64,000 bases of DNA, taken from the NCBI GenBank assembly GCA_037355855.1, contig CM074763.1:2232001-2296000 (forward strand), written 5' to 3'. The position numbers were made by a program, and so were the translations under genes. Under the pieces are notes generated by a model. It had not been told where the DNA came from and did not search any database. It saw nothing but the letters and a program-made list of their open reading frames with translations. The DNA comes from Pseudo-nitzschia pungens. Lineage: Eukaryota; Bacillariophyta; Bacillariophyceae; Bacillariales; Bacillariaceae. Positions 44,152 to 53,026 of the stretch are shown here, piece after piece. The stretch's first letter is position 1; each line of letters opens with the position of its first letter.

Positions 44152-44848
44152 GTTGTGAGGTGCTTGGTAAGTTACTGCAGTGAAATGGGAAAATATTTCT
44201 CGGAAGAAATCGTTAAAATCGCTTTTTTGGTGATTAGGAAATATCGAGCGTGTCGTGCGACGAAAAAGTGAGGGCTATATTCAAAATGACGGTTACAGTT
44301 AAAAAGCGTCCGAAGTAGCCGGGGGGACTTTGAAATGCAGCTCACCCCACATTTTCAGTCACCAATATGGTTGATGATATTACCGCATTAAAACTTAGTA
44401 CGAACAGTGAATACCGAGTAAGAGTACACTGCTTATACGATAGAGGAGGTATGATACGTAGTTGCACTTCTTGTCCAGAAGTATACATCATGCAGTTACA
44501 TACTCGACGTGAACTTCCCGAGAAGCTTTCGGGATTGGGTATCAAACTTCCGCCTCGCAAACCTTTCTAATCGACCTGCAGATTTGTTTGAAAGGGATGG
44601 GGACGAAGGGTTCGAAATCAAAGCCTTGATTGTCAAATCTGTGCAAGTGCTGAAAAGAATGCATATGGGGCCTGCACACCTCTATGTAGGTGTCGAAAGG
44701 AAGAAGTGCTCTGCCCAACATAAATGTACTAAAATCTGACGATCACTATATCCATTTAATGGGTCGAAGGAACTGTTATCTAGTTGTTATCTGCAAGGGG
44801 CTAGAACGCTTCAACAATCTAATCGTTGTTGACTAATCCAATACCTAT
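44152..44848. other. Intergenic, nothing seen
   Basis: Spacer of about 0.7 kb between the sulfotransferase 5' end and the peroxiredoxin-like 3' end. Short frames only. Confidence 0.5.
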
Positions 44849-46090
44849 TCATTGACCTTCTGCAGAGAGAACTTCCAAGATATCGTGCATCTCCGGAACG
44901 TCACAAAGTCCCCGATCTACCCATGAATACAATGCACTCCCCCCTTTTCCTACGACAGTGCAGCCTCCATGCTGCGTCAAACAGCGATCATCCACCGGTT
45001 TCAATTTCGACCAGTGCTTTATTTGAATGCCAATGATATTCTGCAGCCGAAGCGTTGCCAATTCGAAGGGTCTCCGTCCCCAGCCGCCGAGACCCAACGG
45101 AGCATCGTCGAATTTGTTCGAAAGAATCCCCTCGTCTTCGTCCAGTTCCAAGACACTCGGCCAGCGCCCGGCAAGCTGCCCCTGTTTCAGGGATTCTTCT
45201 ATCCATTCCCTCCGTCCATTGGGATCACCAAAGTATCCCGGCAGGACCGCTGGCAGCGTCATCCAGGGCGGCCCGATTCCGATGCCGGAAAAGAATTGTT
45301 TCGCAAAAGGGGGCAGCGAGTCATCGTCGGGTCGAAAGCCCCTGCTGACACCGAATTTTCTGCCCGCCTCTCCGGTCGGATCGGACAAGACCTCGATTGC
45401 CAACGCATCGGTGGACGCTGGCAGATCGACGAGGCCGGTGAGAAGTTTGCATTGCTCCATTTCGCCATTGACAACAATGAGTATCCGGTCTATTCCTCCC
45501 TCGGACTGAAGTTCCGGCAGGGAGGCTCGAATCTTTTGCATGTATTCGATGGTGTTGAAGTCCCCGGCATGGGTCCCAAAGACGACCATGGTTTTACCGT
45601 CACCGGTGACGCTTCCAAGCTCTGCCCCGATGTCCAGGTGCTCGTTTGTGTTCGCATTTTCGATGTCACTGTCATCACCGAGAAAGACTTTCGGAAGAGA
45701 TACTCCCAGGAGTGATTCCGCTGGTTTTGCGGCGGAGAGTGGGACAACGAGTCCATCGACAACCTCGACGCGGCTCCGAAATACAGACAAGAGCAAGAGG
45801 AGACCACAAGCCACGGTCGGCCTTTTCCTGCCTCGACAGAAAATCATCATAGCGCCGATCGACGTTGCTCCGAGGAACTCACGACATTGATCCTTTGTGC
45901 GCCTTTCTCGACGATCAATTTTCGGTTTCGTTCGCAGCCGATACGCTTGGAATTTCGAGCGAAACCAGCGATTAACGTGGCTTGTGCGGAATGAACATCT
46001 CGTGCCACAAGAGTTGGCCAAATCAGTTCGCGCTTTCGAAGAATTGGCAGGTTCTGAGTTTGAAGTTTGATGCCTTGTATCGTCAGTCAT
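44849..46090 (-). CDS. Plastid-type AhpC/TSA (PRXL2-like) thioredoxin-fold protein
   Basis: The frame starts at 46090, but the likely start is Met81 at 45850 (MMIFCRGRKRPTVACGLLLLLS), a basic N-region plus hydrophobic core forming a signal peptide. A short presequence (SRVEVVDGLVVPLSAAKP) follows, compatible with plastid entry, although the canonical Phe after cleavage is absent. The core (about 165-410) matches the plant/cyanobacterial AhpC/TSA-like family: MVVFGTHAGDFNTIEYMQ, DPTGEAGRKFGVSRGFRPDD, LPAVLPGYFGDPNG, GGWGRRPFELATLRLQNIIG. There is no CxxC, and the usual peroxidatic Cys position reads THAGDF, so classical peroxidase activity is doubtful. C-terminal CLTQHGGCTVVG holds two Cys. 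A redox role is inferred. The upstream region is interrupted by the transposon at 46220. Confidence 0.78.
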   Translation of the reverse strand: MTDDTRHQTSNSEPANSSKARTDLANSCGTRCSFRTSHVNRWFRSKFQAYRLRTKPKIDRRERRTKDQCREFLGATSIGAMMIFCRGRKRPTVACGLLLLLSVFRSRVEVVDGLVVPLSAAKPAESLLGVSLPKVFLGDDSDIENANTNEHLDIGAELGSVTGDGKTMVVFGTHAGDFNTIEYMQKIRASLPELQSEGGIDRILIVVNGEMEQCKLLTGLVDLPASTDALAIEVLSDPTGEAGRKFGVSRGFRPDDDSLPPFAKQFFSGIGIGPPWMTLPAVLPGYFGDPNGRREWIEESLKQGQLAGRWPSVLELDEDEGILSNKFDDAPLGLGGWGRRPFELATLRLQNIIGIQIKHWSKLKPVDDRCLTQHGGCTVVGKGGSALYSWVDRGLCDVPEMHDILEVLSAEGQ

Positions 46091-46219
46091 ACTTCGTACG
46101 TACCGGTAACTTTACGTACGAGGTACCACCTATCTGCGTACAAGTTCGTTTTGTAATCCGGGAATGACTGATTCGTAACGTACCTACCGTACCTCGTAAC
46201 TTACGTAAGATTACCGGTA

Positions 46220-46410
46220 CTACGAGTCCGATAACAATTGAGACTGGTCGATTATGAGCCAAAAATTAACCGAATATTCCCGAATCAAAACCGAACGGAG
46301 AACATACCAAAAATAAAAATTATTCTGTAATAGACAAATTCCTCTAACCCTTCATAGTGTGCTGTTTTGTTAGTGGAAATCCCTTGTTCGAGTGCCTTAC
46401 TAAACTCTTT
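46220..46410. repeat. Left terminal inverted repeat of the transposon
   Basis: 191 bp, reading CTACGAGTCCGATAACAATTG inward to GCCTTACTAAACTCTTTA. It differs from the right copy mainly by small indels around ATACCAAAAATAAAAATT. It probably carries the promoter for the Cys-cluster gene. Confidence 0.93.
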
Positions 46411-46772
46411 AAAATCGTCTATTTTTGGTGTTCGCAAAAGTTCTTTTTCCGTGCATCGGCCTTCGAAAATGTGGCTCTATCCACAACAACAGCAATCGAG
46501 AGCAAGATGGTATCACACTTGCAGACTATTGCCACAGTCTTGGATGGGGGGGGGTTGATCTTGGATCATTGGTTGAGAGAGAGCAGCAGAGGTGAGAGGA
46601 ATTCAGCAGAGGGGAAAGCAGCGGAGGGGAAATGGATCGATCGATCGATCGATCCCCGGAGACACGACAATCTACCGGTACCACAGTATTCAGTCTGATC
46701 GATTGAAAGTACTTACCTTGGAACAATCCCCTGCAACTGCACTGAAATCTCCTCCAAATTAGCTCTGAAACC

Positions 46773-48575
46773 ATGTCTATCTTCATCAAAAAGGCCCCTT
46801 TGGCTCTCAGCAAGAAATCTGCCTCCAAACCTGCCCCTCGCAAGCTCACTGTCAAGGAACGCCGGGAACGCCTGGAAGACCTCGATACGGACTCTGATGA
46901 TAGTGGTTTGCTCAGCATCGAAACAGTTGCTCCCGATCCACCTTTTGCTGGATTGGAAGAGCTTTTGAAAAAGCGCAAACCCTTCACCAAGCCAGCAAAA
47001 CAGAGCTTGATTGTTGCGTTTTTGGAAGCCGATCTCTCGCGTCTTACAGAGAATGACGCAAAAAAGTCCCTGCTTAAAATTCAGCAGGATTTGAAAATCA
47101 CCAAAGGGAAAGCGAGCAAGTGCTCTCCCAAAGTCTGGACCAGTGACTACATGGCAGAAGAGCTTGTTGGCATTGTTCAAGCCTACGAATCCTACCAATC
47201 TTTTGTTGCGTGCAATCGATCCACCAGAAACAAGATTCCTGCAATTGCCATGTTTGATGATCTCCTGAACAAATTCTCCACTGAACTGGACAAGGAACGC
47301 GCCAAGAAGGAAGTCCTTCTTCGCGCCGAAGCCAAGAAGAAGATTGCAAAGGCCAAGAAATCTGATGGCGTTAGACCCCAGGAAGACATCGAGTTTGACA
47401 GATTTCTCCTGCTTTCCATGCCTTGTCCCAACTGCAAGCATTTCAACACCATGCATCTCCAGAGCAAAAAAGAAATCGAGGAAATCAACCAGCAAGTGGA
47501 GGACGAGTACCAAAAGAAGAAGCGTCGGTACGCCGCTTATTCTGTATCTCGGCAGCAACAAGAAAAGAAGCCCCGGAAGGGGAAGATCAAGAGTCGGGAG
47601 ATCGGTTGCTTCTGTTTCAAGATCAATTGCATGGACATGCCGAATGGAGGCAATTGTTCTCATTGCAAAAACTCTGCCAACCTCAACGCCAGGGGTGTAT
47701 GTGTGGATTGTTGCATTTGTGCCTGTGACTGTAGCATTGTCTTTTGCGAATCGGAAAGGAAGGCTATTGCTGATTCGGTGGATCCAAAGGAGAAAGAGTC
47801 TCGTCCCCCTACCAATGGGAGAGCATTGCTCTACCGCCTCGAAGATATATACGCCTCAAAAGTCAAGGAGGTGTACCTGGAAAATCCAACGGCGTCAAAG
47901 GAACAGATAGCCAGAGACGCCCATTCCAGTACCTTCCATGAAGTTCTATCCGATCCCATTTTCGCAAATGCAGAAGCGAGAAAGAAACTTCAGGAAGATA
48001 TGGGTCCACTGGAGACTACCACCAAGGATGGGAAGACTATCGATCAGCTCCGGGCAGAGAAGAGGGGTGTCACTCTGGATCCCACCGGAGACTCCAGATT
48101 CTTCAGGAACAGACTCCAGGAACATCCAATGGATCAGACCAGGTTTCTCCGAAACAGCAATACGGCGAACCCCCTTCCGCTCTCTCCAATCAAATCCACC
48201 GGAGGGATCGGATCTCGTGTCCAACCAATCAGCATCGATGGAGCTGATGGCGCCAGTAAATTGTTGGGTACTCCACCAAGTGAATTGTCGACTGATAGTA
48301 CTCCACCAAGTGAATTGTCGACTGATACTCCTCCCTTCCTCCGATCCATGCGCGAAGCAGCCAATGAGAAAGCTGACTTCCAGGAGAACTCCCAGCCCAC
48401 CTTGGAGATCCTCGATCACTTGGGAGACACTCTTACTGCTGAAAATAATTCAGCAGAAGCTTCCCGGATCAAGCGCAAGGCAATTGATCTTGCCAAGCGC
48501 GGGAAAGATCCGGAAGAGTGCCTCCCCAAAATGGTGGACTGGTGCAAGCGCCAGAAGATTCCAGAGAAGAAATAA
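46773..48575 (+). CDS. Transposon-borne Cys-cluster protein (ORF1)
   Basis: 600 aa, single exon. Residues 1-30 are basic. A Lys-rich helical region (165-275) leads into a cluster of 14 Cys between 218 and 325: CPNC (218/221), CFCFKINC (279/281/286), CSHC (295/298), then C310, C313, C314, C316, C318, C320 and C325. This is a likely multi-zinc module, not one I can assign to a known finger. The C-terminal third is Pro/Ser-rich with a direct repeat TPPSELSTD (two copies) and ends in a basic helix (KRKAIDLAKRGKDPEECLPK). DNA or transposase binding is inferred. It is convergent with the transposase gene. Captured host gene or element-specific accessory factor are both possible. Confidence 0.75.
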   Translation: MSIFIKKAPLALSKKSASKPAPRKLTVKERRERLEDLDTDSDDSGLLSIETVAPDPPFAGLEELLKKRKPFTKPAKQSLIVAFLEADLSRLTENDAKKSLLKIQQDLKITKGKASKCSPKVWTSDYMAEELVGIVQAYESYQSFVACNRSTRNKIPAIAMFDDLLNKFSTELDKERAKKEVLLRAEAKKKIAKAKKSDGVRPQEDIEFDRFLLLSMPCPNCKHFNTMHLQSKKEIEEINQQVEDEYQKKKRRYAAYSVSRQQQEKKPRKGKIKSREIGCFCFKINCMDMPNGGNCSHCKNSANLNARGVCVDCCICACDCSIVFCESERKAIADSVDPKEKESRPPTNGRALLYRLEDIYASKVKEVYLENPTASKEQIARDAHSSTFHEVLSDPIFANAEARKKLQEDMGPLETTTKDGKTIDQLRAEKRGVTLDPTGDSRFFRNRLQEHPMDQTRFLRNSNTANPLPLSPIKSTGGIGSRVQPISIDGADGASKLLGTPPSELSTDSTPPSELSTDTPPFLRSMREAANEKADFQENSQPTLEILDHLGDTLTAENNSAEASRIKRKAIDLAKRGKDPEECLPKMVDWCKRQKIPEKK

Positions 48576-48599
48576 ATTTTATGTTTAGTAATTATCTAT

Positions 48600-49080
48600 G
48601 ATTAGTTGTAAATTGTCGCGTCGTTGTATATTGTCGTGTCGTAGATTGTCGGTTGTCCATTGTCGATTGCTGTAGATTGTCGATTGCTGTAGATTGTCGT
48701 GTTGTTCTTACTGGAGACAAGGTGTAGTTTTTACATGTTGCCAGCAGCAAAATTATGAGCTGCTGCTTGCTGCTCCTTTTTTTTTATTCTGCTGCTGTTT
48801 GCTGCTGTTTGCTGCTGTTTGCTCTGCTGTTTGCTGTTTGCTGGAGTGGATCCGATCGATCGATCGTGTTTGTGTTCCGGACTTTCGTGTACCGGTATGT
48901 TCCATATCCAGACTTGTAGACCTACAATAGATAAAGAGAGGTCCAACACCTCTGAATCCCAGCAGTTCTCCTATACATGGACGCGTCGGTCGACTTCAAT
49001 CCCAGGAGTTGACGCGTCGGTCGACTTCAGTCCCAGCAGTTCTTCTATACTTTGCGGAGTCCGCCGACTTCAATCCCACC
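48600..49080. repeat. Short direct repeats between the two transposon genes
   Basis: Three local repeat sets are seen: GCTGTAGATTGTCGATT units (48640-48705), TGCTGTTTGC units (48788-48840), and GACGCGTCGGTCGACTTCA occurring twice (about 48980 and 49012). They may be subterminal transposase-binding sites or simple slippage products. Confidence 0.6.
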
Positions 49081-49430
49081 ATCTGGGTGTCCAAGGTTTT
49101 CTATTGTACCTATGTTCGATATCCACAAATGGAGATGAATATAATCGAATCCCACAAGTGTTCGATACTTAGATGTGGGAGTGACACGGGAGTGACACGG
49201 AGTGATCGACTGCCAGCAGCGCTATTGGGTACAATCGAAAACCTATTTCGAAGCAAACTGGAGCAAGCAGCAAGCAACTCTAATTCATTATTTCTATTTT
49301 TGCAACTCTGCAAAAGCAAAATCCACTAAACTACCACTAAGAAATACAACCAAATCGAAATCGACCATGGTGGAGACGCGACAATCTTCTAGTGCTGGAG
49401 ACACGACAATCGACTATAGCGCTCGGCGCT

Positions 49431-50582
49431 TCAGGGGATTACAACCCCGGGGTAGGTACCATCGACACTGTATCCACAGTGAGCAAAGGTCCCGTCGAAC
49501 GGACCGATTGCTCCTGCAGCTCTGTAGATCTGTTGCTCTAGATCTACCAAATCTAGCTCGCCTCTTGTATTGATCTTCAGGTAGTTGACTAACTGACAGA
49601 TGATATACTCTGTGGGTCCATACTTGGGCTGATAGGGAGGCCGGGGTACAACGTTGTATCGCGTCGGTCCTTCCCTGTCGAAAATCGTATTGTAGACAAT
49701 GGGAGCAGCGTGGCTGCTCAAGTTGTCCCACATAAAGACTCTCCAGTCGTCTGTTTGTGGCACTCGCTGCTCTCCTTCAAAGGAAGAGCAGATACTGCCT
49801 ACAAAGGAAGCAAACGCGTCCCCTGTGGTTCCAGGGTTTCGACTCACCCGTACCCATCTTCTTGGATACCGGAGGCTGCCGGATAGATTGTTGGGTACAG
49901 TGGGATCTCCAGCCTCCACAGCGATAATCACTGTAAGTTTCTGCCCTTTCGCGTAGTTGCCGATACTCCGAACTCTCCGAAATCTAACTGTCCAAGCCCT
50001 GGTGCGATTCAGTCTTCGTGTTTCCATGGCAAACTCATCGATATCGATAAGTCTCTTTCTGGGGATGCCAGCAACGCCAGATGGCAATGGTCTGTTCCAG
50101 AACAACCATTCCTTCCTCTTGTTGGTGGGAGTGTAAGCCCGGTAAGATTCGATGCTGCCTTTCTTTTGTGTGACATTCATCTCTTGTAATCGGTGCGAGA
50201 GGAGCTGCTTGCTGTAGATCCCTCCCCCCTCGTTGTAAATAAACATTGCCATCTGGTCAAGCGTTGCCTGTGGCCAAATAACGAGACAGAGCATAAGGAG
50301 CGTCAAATCTGCACCTACCAGCTCTGTCTTGTCTTTGTTGCCAGTCATCCGTCGGGGTTGAAGTTGTTTCTTCCACCGGAAGAGTGTTGCTCTCGCAACA
50401 GGTACAGGTAAGCCTGCTTCGTGATCCTCCAGTATCTCTCGTCGACGCCATACTGGATATCCCTGAGCTCCTCCTCTTTTAGGGTGAGGCCCCTCCTGCC
50501 TCTGTTGCCCTAACTCCCTGCTAAGTTGCAGTTTGCTACGGGCTTTGGCTCTGGTATCTGCCGGATCCACCACCATGGTCAA
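49431..50582 (-). CDS. IS630/Tc1/mariner-superfamily DDE transposase
   Basis: 383 aa. Residues 45-75 (RRREILEDHEAGLPVPVARATLFRW) look like a helix-turn-helix for terminal-repeat binding. The catalytic triad is visible as D182 in LIDIDEFAMET, D286 in VFMWDNLSSHA and E325 in PKYGPTEYIICQLVNYL. By hand count 38 residues separate the last two, a DD38E arrangement. Length and domain order fit a complete cut-and-paste transposase that cleaves at TA targets. The gene starts 69 bases inside the right terminal repeat, which therefore probably contains its promoter. No frameshift or stop, so it may be functional. Confidence 0.9.
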   Translation of the reverse strand: MTMVVDPADTRAKARSKLQLSRELGQQRQEGPHPKRGGAQGYPVWRRREILEDHEAGLPVPVARATLFRWKKQLQPRRMTGNKDKTELVGADLTLLMLCLVIWPQATLDQMAMFIYNEGGGIYSKQLLSHRLQEMNVTQKKGSIESYRAYTPTNKRKEWLFWNRPLPSGVAGIPRKRLIDIDEFAMETRRLNRTRAWTVRFRRVRSIGNYAKGQKLTVIIAVEAGDPTVPNNLSGSLRYPRRWVRVSRNPGTTGDAFASFVGSICSSFEGEQRVPQTDDWRVFMWDNLSSHAAPIVYNTIFDREGPTRYNVVPRPPYQPKYGPTEYIICQLVNYLKINTRGELDLVDLEQQIYRAAGAIGPFDGTFAHCGYSVDGTYPGVVIP

Positions 50583-50650
50583 CGTGTTCTCGTCTTGTAT
50601 TCTCGTTATTTGATGCGAAGAACTGTGGTGTCAAAAAATGTGATTTTTAT

Positions 50651-50844
50651 AGAGAGTTTAGTAAGGCACTCGAACAAGGGATTTCCACTAACAAAACAGC
50701 ACACTATGAAGGGTTAGAGGAATTTCTCTATTACAGAATGATTTTTTGGCATTGGTATGTTCTCCGTTCGGTTTTGATTCGGGAATATTCGGTTAATTTT
50801 TGGCTCATAATCGACCAGTCTCAATTGTTATCGGACTCGTAGTA
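50651..50844. repeat. Right terminal inverted repeat of the transposon
   Basis: 194 bp ending GTTATCGGACTCGTAG next to TA. It is the inverted match of 46220-46410. The outer 30 bases are repeated at 6148-6177. Confidence 0.93.
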
Positions 50845-50860
50845 TCATTCATTCATTCCG

Positions 50861-50965
50861 ATGTGATGTGATGTGATGTGATGTGATGTGATCGTACTAG
50901 TCGTAACGGTAAAGATCTTACTCCCGCGTCTCATCTCAAGTCTCATCTCAAGTCTCATCTCAATC
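50861..50965. repeat. (GATGT)n and CTCATCTCAAGT repeats
   Basis: About six GTGAT units, then three CTCATCTCAAGT units, in the presumed 5' leader/promoter of the phosphatase gene, just outside the transposon. Confidence 0.8.
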
Positions 50966-51095
50966 AAGATCAGATACACGTAAGGTACCGGTACCCGTGC
51001 TCTTTGACGACCGAGAATTGAACACAGACGCAGAACGATCCAGGAAGGCGAATCACAATGGTATTGTACAACAGAATCAGCTTGCGAGATCCGAG

Positions 51096-52836
51096 ATGGT
51101 TTGGACCAGTGACTCGCAATCTTCTGGTAAGGAGGCACGAGAACCATCGACTACCCGTAGCGCGGGCACCGAGTGGCAGGAGAAATCGATGTTCGACTGT
51201 TTCCAGTGAGGAATTCTGATCGAGAGGAAACCGTCGAGGCGGTCTTTGTCTTCCATCGACACGGAGATCGAACTCCGGGCAGATCGCTAGTCGCACCCGA
51301 GTTTGCGGAAGAAGAAGCTTTGTTTTGGCAGACCAAAATCCCTCCTTCCGATCGCTCTTACCACGAAATGCTGTCGGAGCGATTTCCGGTCGTCAGGATA
51401 GGATCTAACGATAGGAACGAGAACGAGAACGAAATCGAGATTCGTTCACCTTCGAATCTGTTCAAAGAAACCATCGGGGGAAACGAATCCTACGGTTTTC
51501 TGACCTGGAAGGGAATGCACCAAATGTATCACAATGGTGTCGCAATGGCCGATCGATATTGCCAAATCCCAACACGAAATCCGAAACGACGGCGGCTCGC
51601 GACCACGAGAATTGTTTCGAGACCATTGGGACATTGCGGCATTCAGCACGAACTACCTGCGCACGGTGAAAAGTTGCCAAGCTTTTCTAGACGGATTGTT
51701 GAGCAATGGCAGCATTCGTTCCGGGCGACAGGAAACCACCGGTCGTGTTTTGCTCGATTACAACTATCCAACACACTACGAGGGCATCGACCTAGAAGAC
51801 TACCGGAGGACACAAAACGCAAGTCACAATGGCAGCACAATAGAAATCGAGGTTCGAGAGGGGAAACGCGAAACACTCAATGCATTTGACAGTGCTCCGG
51901 AACTCATGACAAGTCTCATGGCGGATGTCCGCGCCTCGCCGGACTTTGTCGAAAAGGATGAACGGGCAGCCGCTTTGAAGGCACGACTTTTCGAATACAT
52001 ACCGGGGCTTTCGAGGAAACCGCCTCCGTTCGAACAGTCATCGCCCACCGCCGTCAATTGGGTAAGTGCGAAGGAGAGGCTTCTCGATTTGTTTCGTTGC
52101 TGCTCAGTGGTGGTCTCCGTCGTTGGTGCGCGTTCGTTCGTCTCTCAACAAAAGTTCTTTTCCACTCGCAATGCGGAAACCCCTGCAAGATCGATGCAGC
52201 GGATCATTTCGTTTGTCGGTCGTCACACTCGCTGCCGGTCACCAGGTTTTGTTCGCACCTAGATCACCACGACACCCCGGCCTCCGCCCAGGAACTCTTC
52301 GATTCTCTGGGTCGCGAAACCATTTCGCAGCTCCTTTCGCGGTTCCGGAGTTACTATGCGAATCCATCGCTGTTAGCCGAAATGGTAGGACCAGCGCTTA
52401 ATGACGTTCGATTGGTAAATGAAGGAAGTTGTGGAGAATGCGAGTGTCTCGAACAACGGTCAAAGCAACAACGACAAGAAACCGTTTCGCATCTACAGTT
52501 GTCACGATGTGACCTTGTTTGGCGTGTTGTACGCGATGAAAGATAGATTTCCTGAGCAGTGACTCGAATCATTTCCGGTCACTGTCGAGCCAGTGGCCAA
52601 CCTACGCCTCTTGCTTGACATTCGAACTGGTGAAACTCAAAACGAAAGGGAAGGGCGGCGACAACAGGTTTGCTGTGAAACTCTGGCTCAACGAAGCACC
52701 CATACCAACATTTCGTTCTCAACCAGTCTCGATAATTGCAACGCCGTTCGGGAACCCTAACGACTCGATCGACCTACCTGGGTTCAACGAATTAATTGAC
52801 AACATTCAGAGGGAAAGAGTCCAAGAACATCCCTAA
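51096..52836 (+). CDS. Histidine acid phosphatase (clade 2), three exons, three +1 frame breaks
   Basis: Exon 1 is 51096-51126 (MVWTSDSQS). Intron 51127-51206 (GTAAGG..TTTCCAG, 80 nt) joins it to the exon carrying the catalytic motif FHRHGDRTP. A second intron, 52062-52189 (GTAAGT..GCAAG, 128 nt), joins AVNW to IDAADHFVCRSSH. Other family marks are STNYLRTVKSCQAFLDGLL, HLDHHDTPAS and the proton-donor HD in YSCHDVTLFGVLYAM. The frame must be shifted at about 51563-51570 (CAAATCCC), 52417-52419 (AAA) and 52551-52552 (CC); each is one surplus base. The C-terminal part is LTFELVKLKTK to VQEHP. The enzyme hydrolyses phosphomonoesters through a phospho-His; the substrate is unknown. No signal peptide is evident. 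Either the assembly has three errors here or this is a recent pseudogene. Confidence 0.72.
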
Positions 52837-53026
52837 TACTGCATGGATTGCCCACGGGCAAGTAACTGCTATAAAAGTCTATGGTATCATTTATTGAATT
52901 ACATGTAGTGGCACAAGCGTGACAGACTATTCCGTCAGGTAATGCAGATGCTGTATGGTGTAGCTGGAAATCCTTTGTTTCACTGCCATTTGTTTAACGA
53001 TTCATACGGCAGGATTGTTTGTTGAT

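Larger units (their letters stand above)
46220..50844. mobile_element. Two-gene Tc1/mariner/IS630-type DNA transposon, 4,625 bp
   Basis: Terminal inverted repeats run 46220-46410 and 50651-50844. They start CTACGAGTCCGATAACAATTG and are about 95% identical over 190 bp. TA flanks each end (46218-46219, 50845-50846), the duplication typical of Tc1/mariner/IS630. Inside are two intact convergent genes, a Cys-cluster protein (plus, 46773-48575) and a DDE transposase (minus, 49431-50582), separated by short repeats. Intact frames and near-identical ends indicate recent activity. It sits between two divergent genes, where the pre-insertion spacer would have been only about 0.6 kb. A relic end of the same family is at 6131-6177. 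Confidence 0.92.

Noticed and set aside
44969..45715. 248-codon frame on + strand
   Set aside because: It is antisense to the AhpC/TSA-like gene; no domain is recognised.
46713..47663. 316-codon frame on - strand inside the transposon
   Set aside because: It is antisense to the Cys-cluster gene. The Leu/Phe-rich composition is the complement of a Lys/Glu-rich coding strand.
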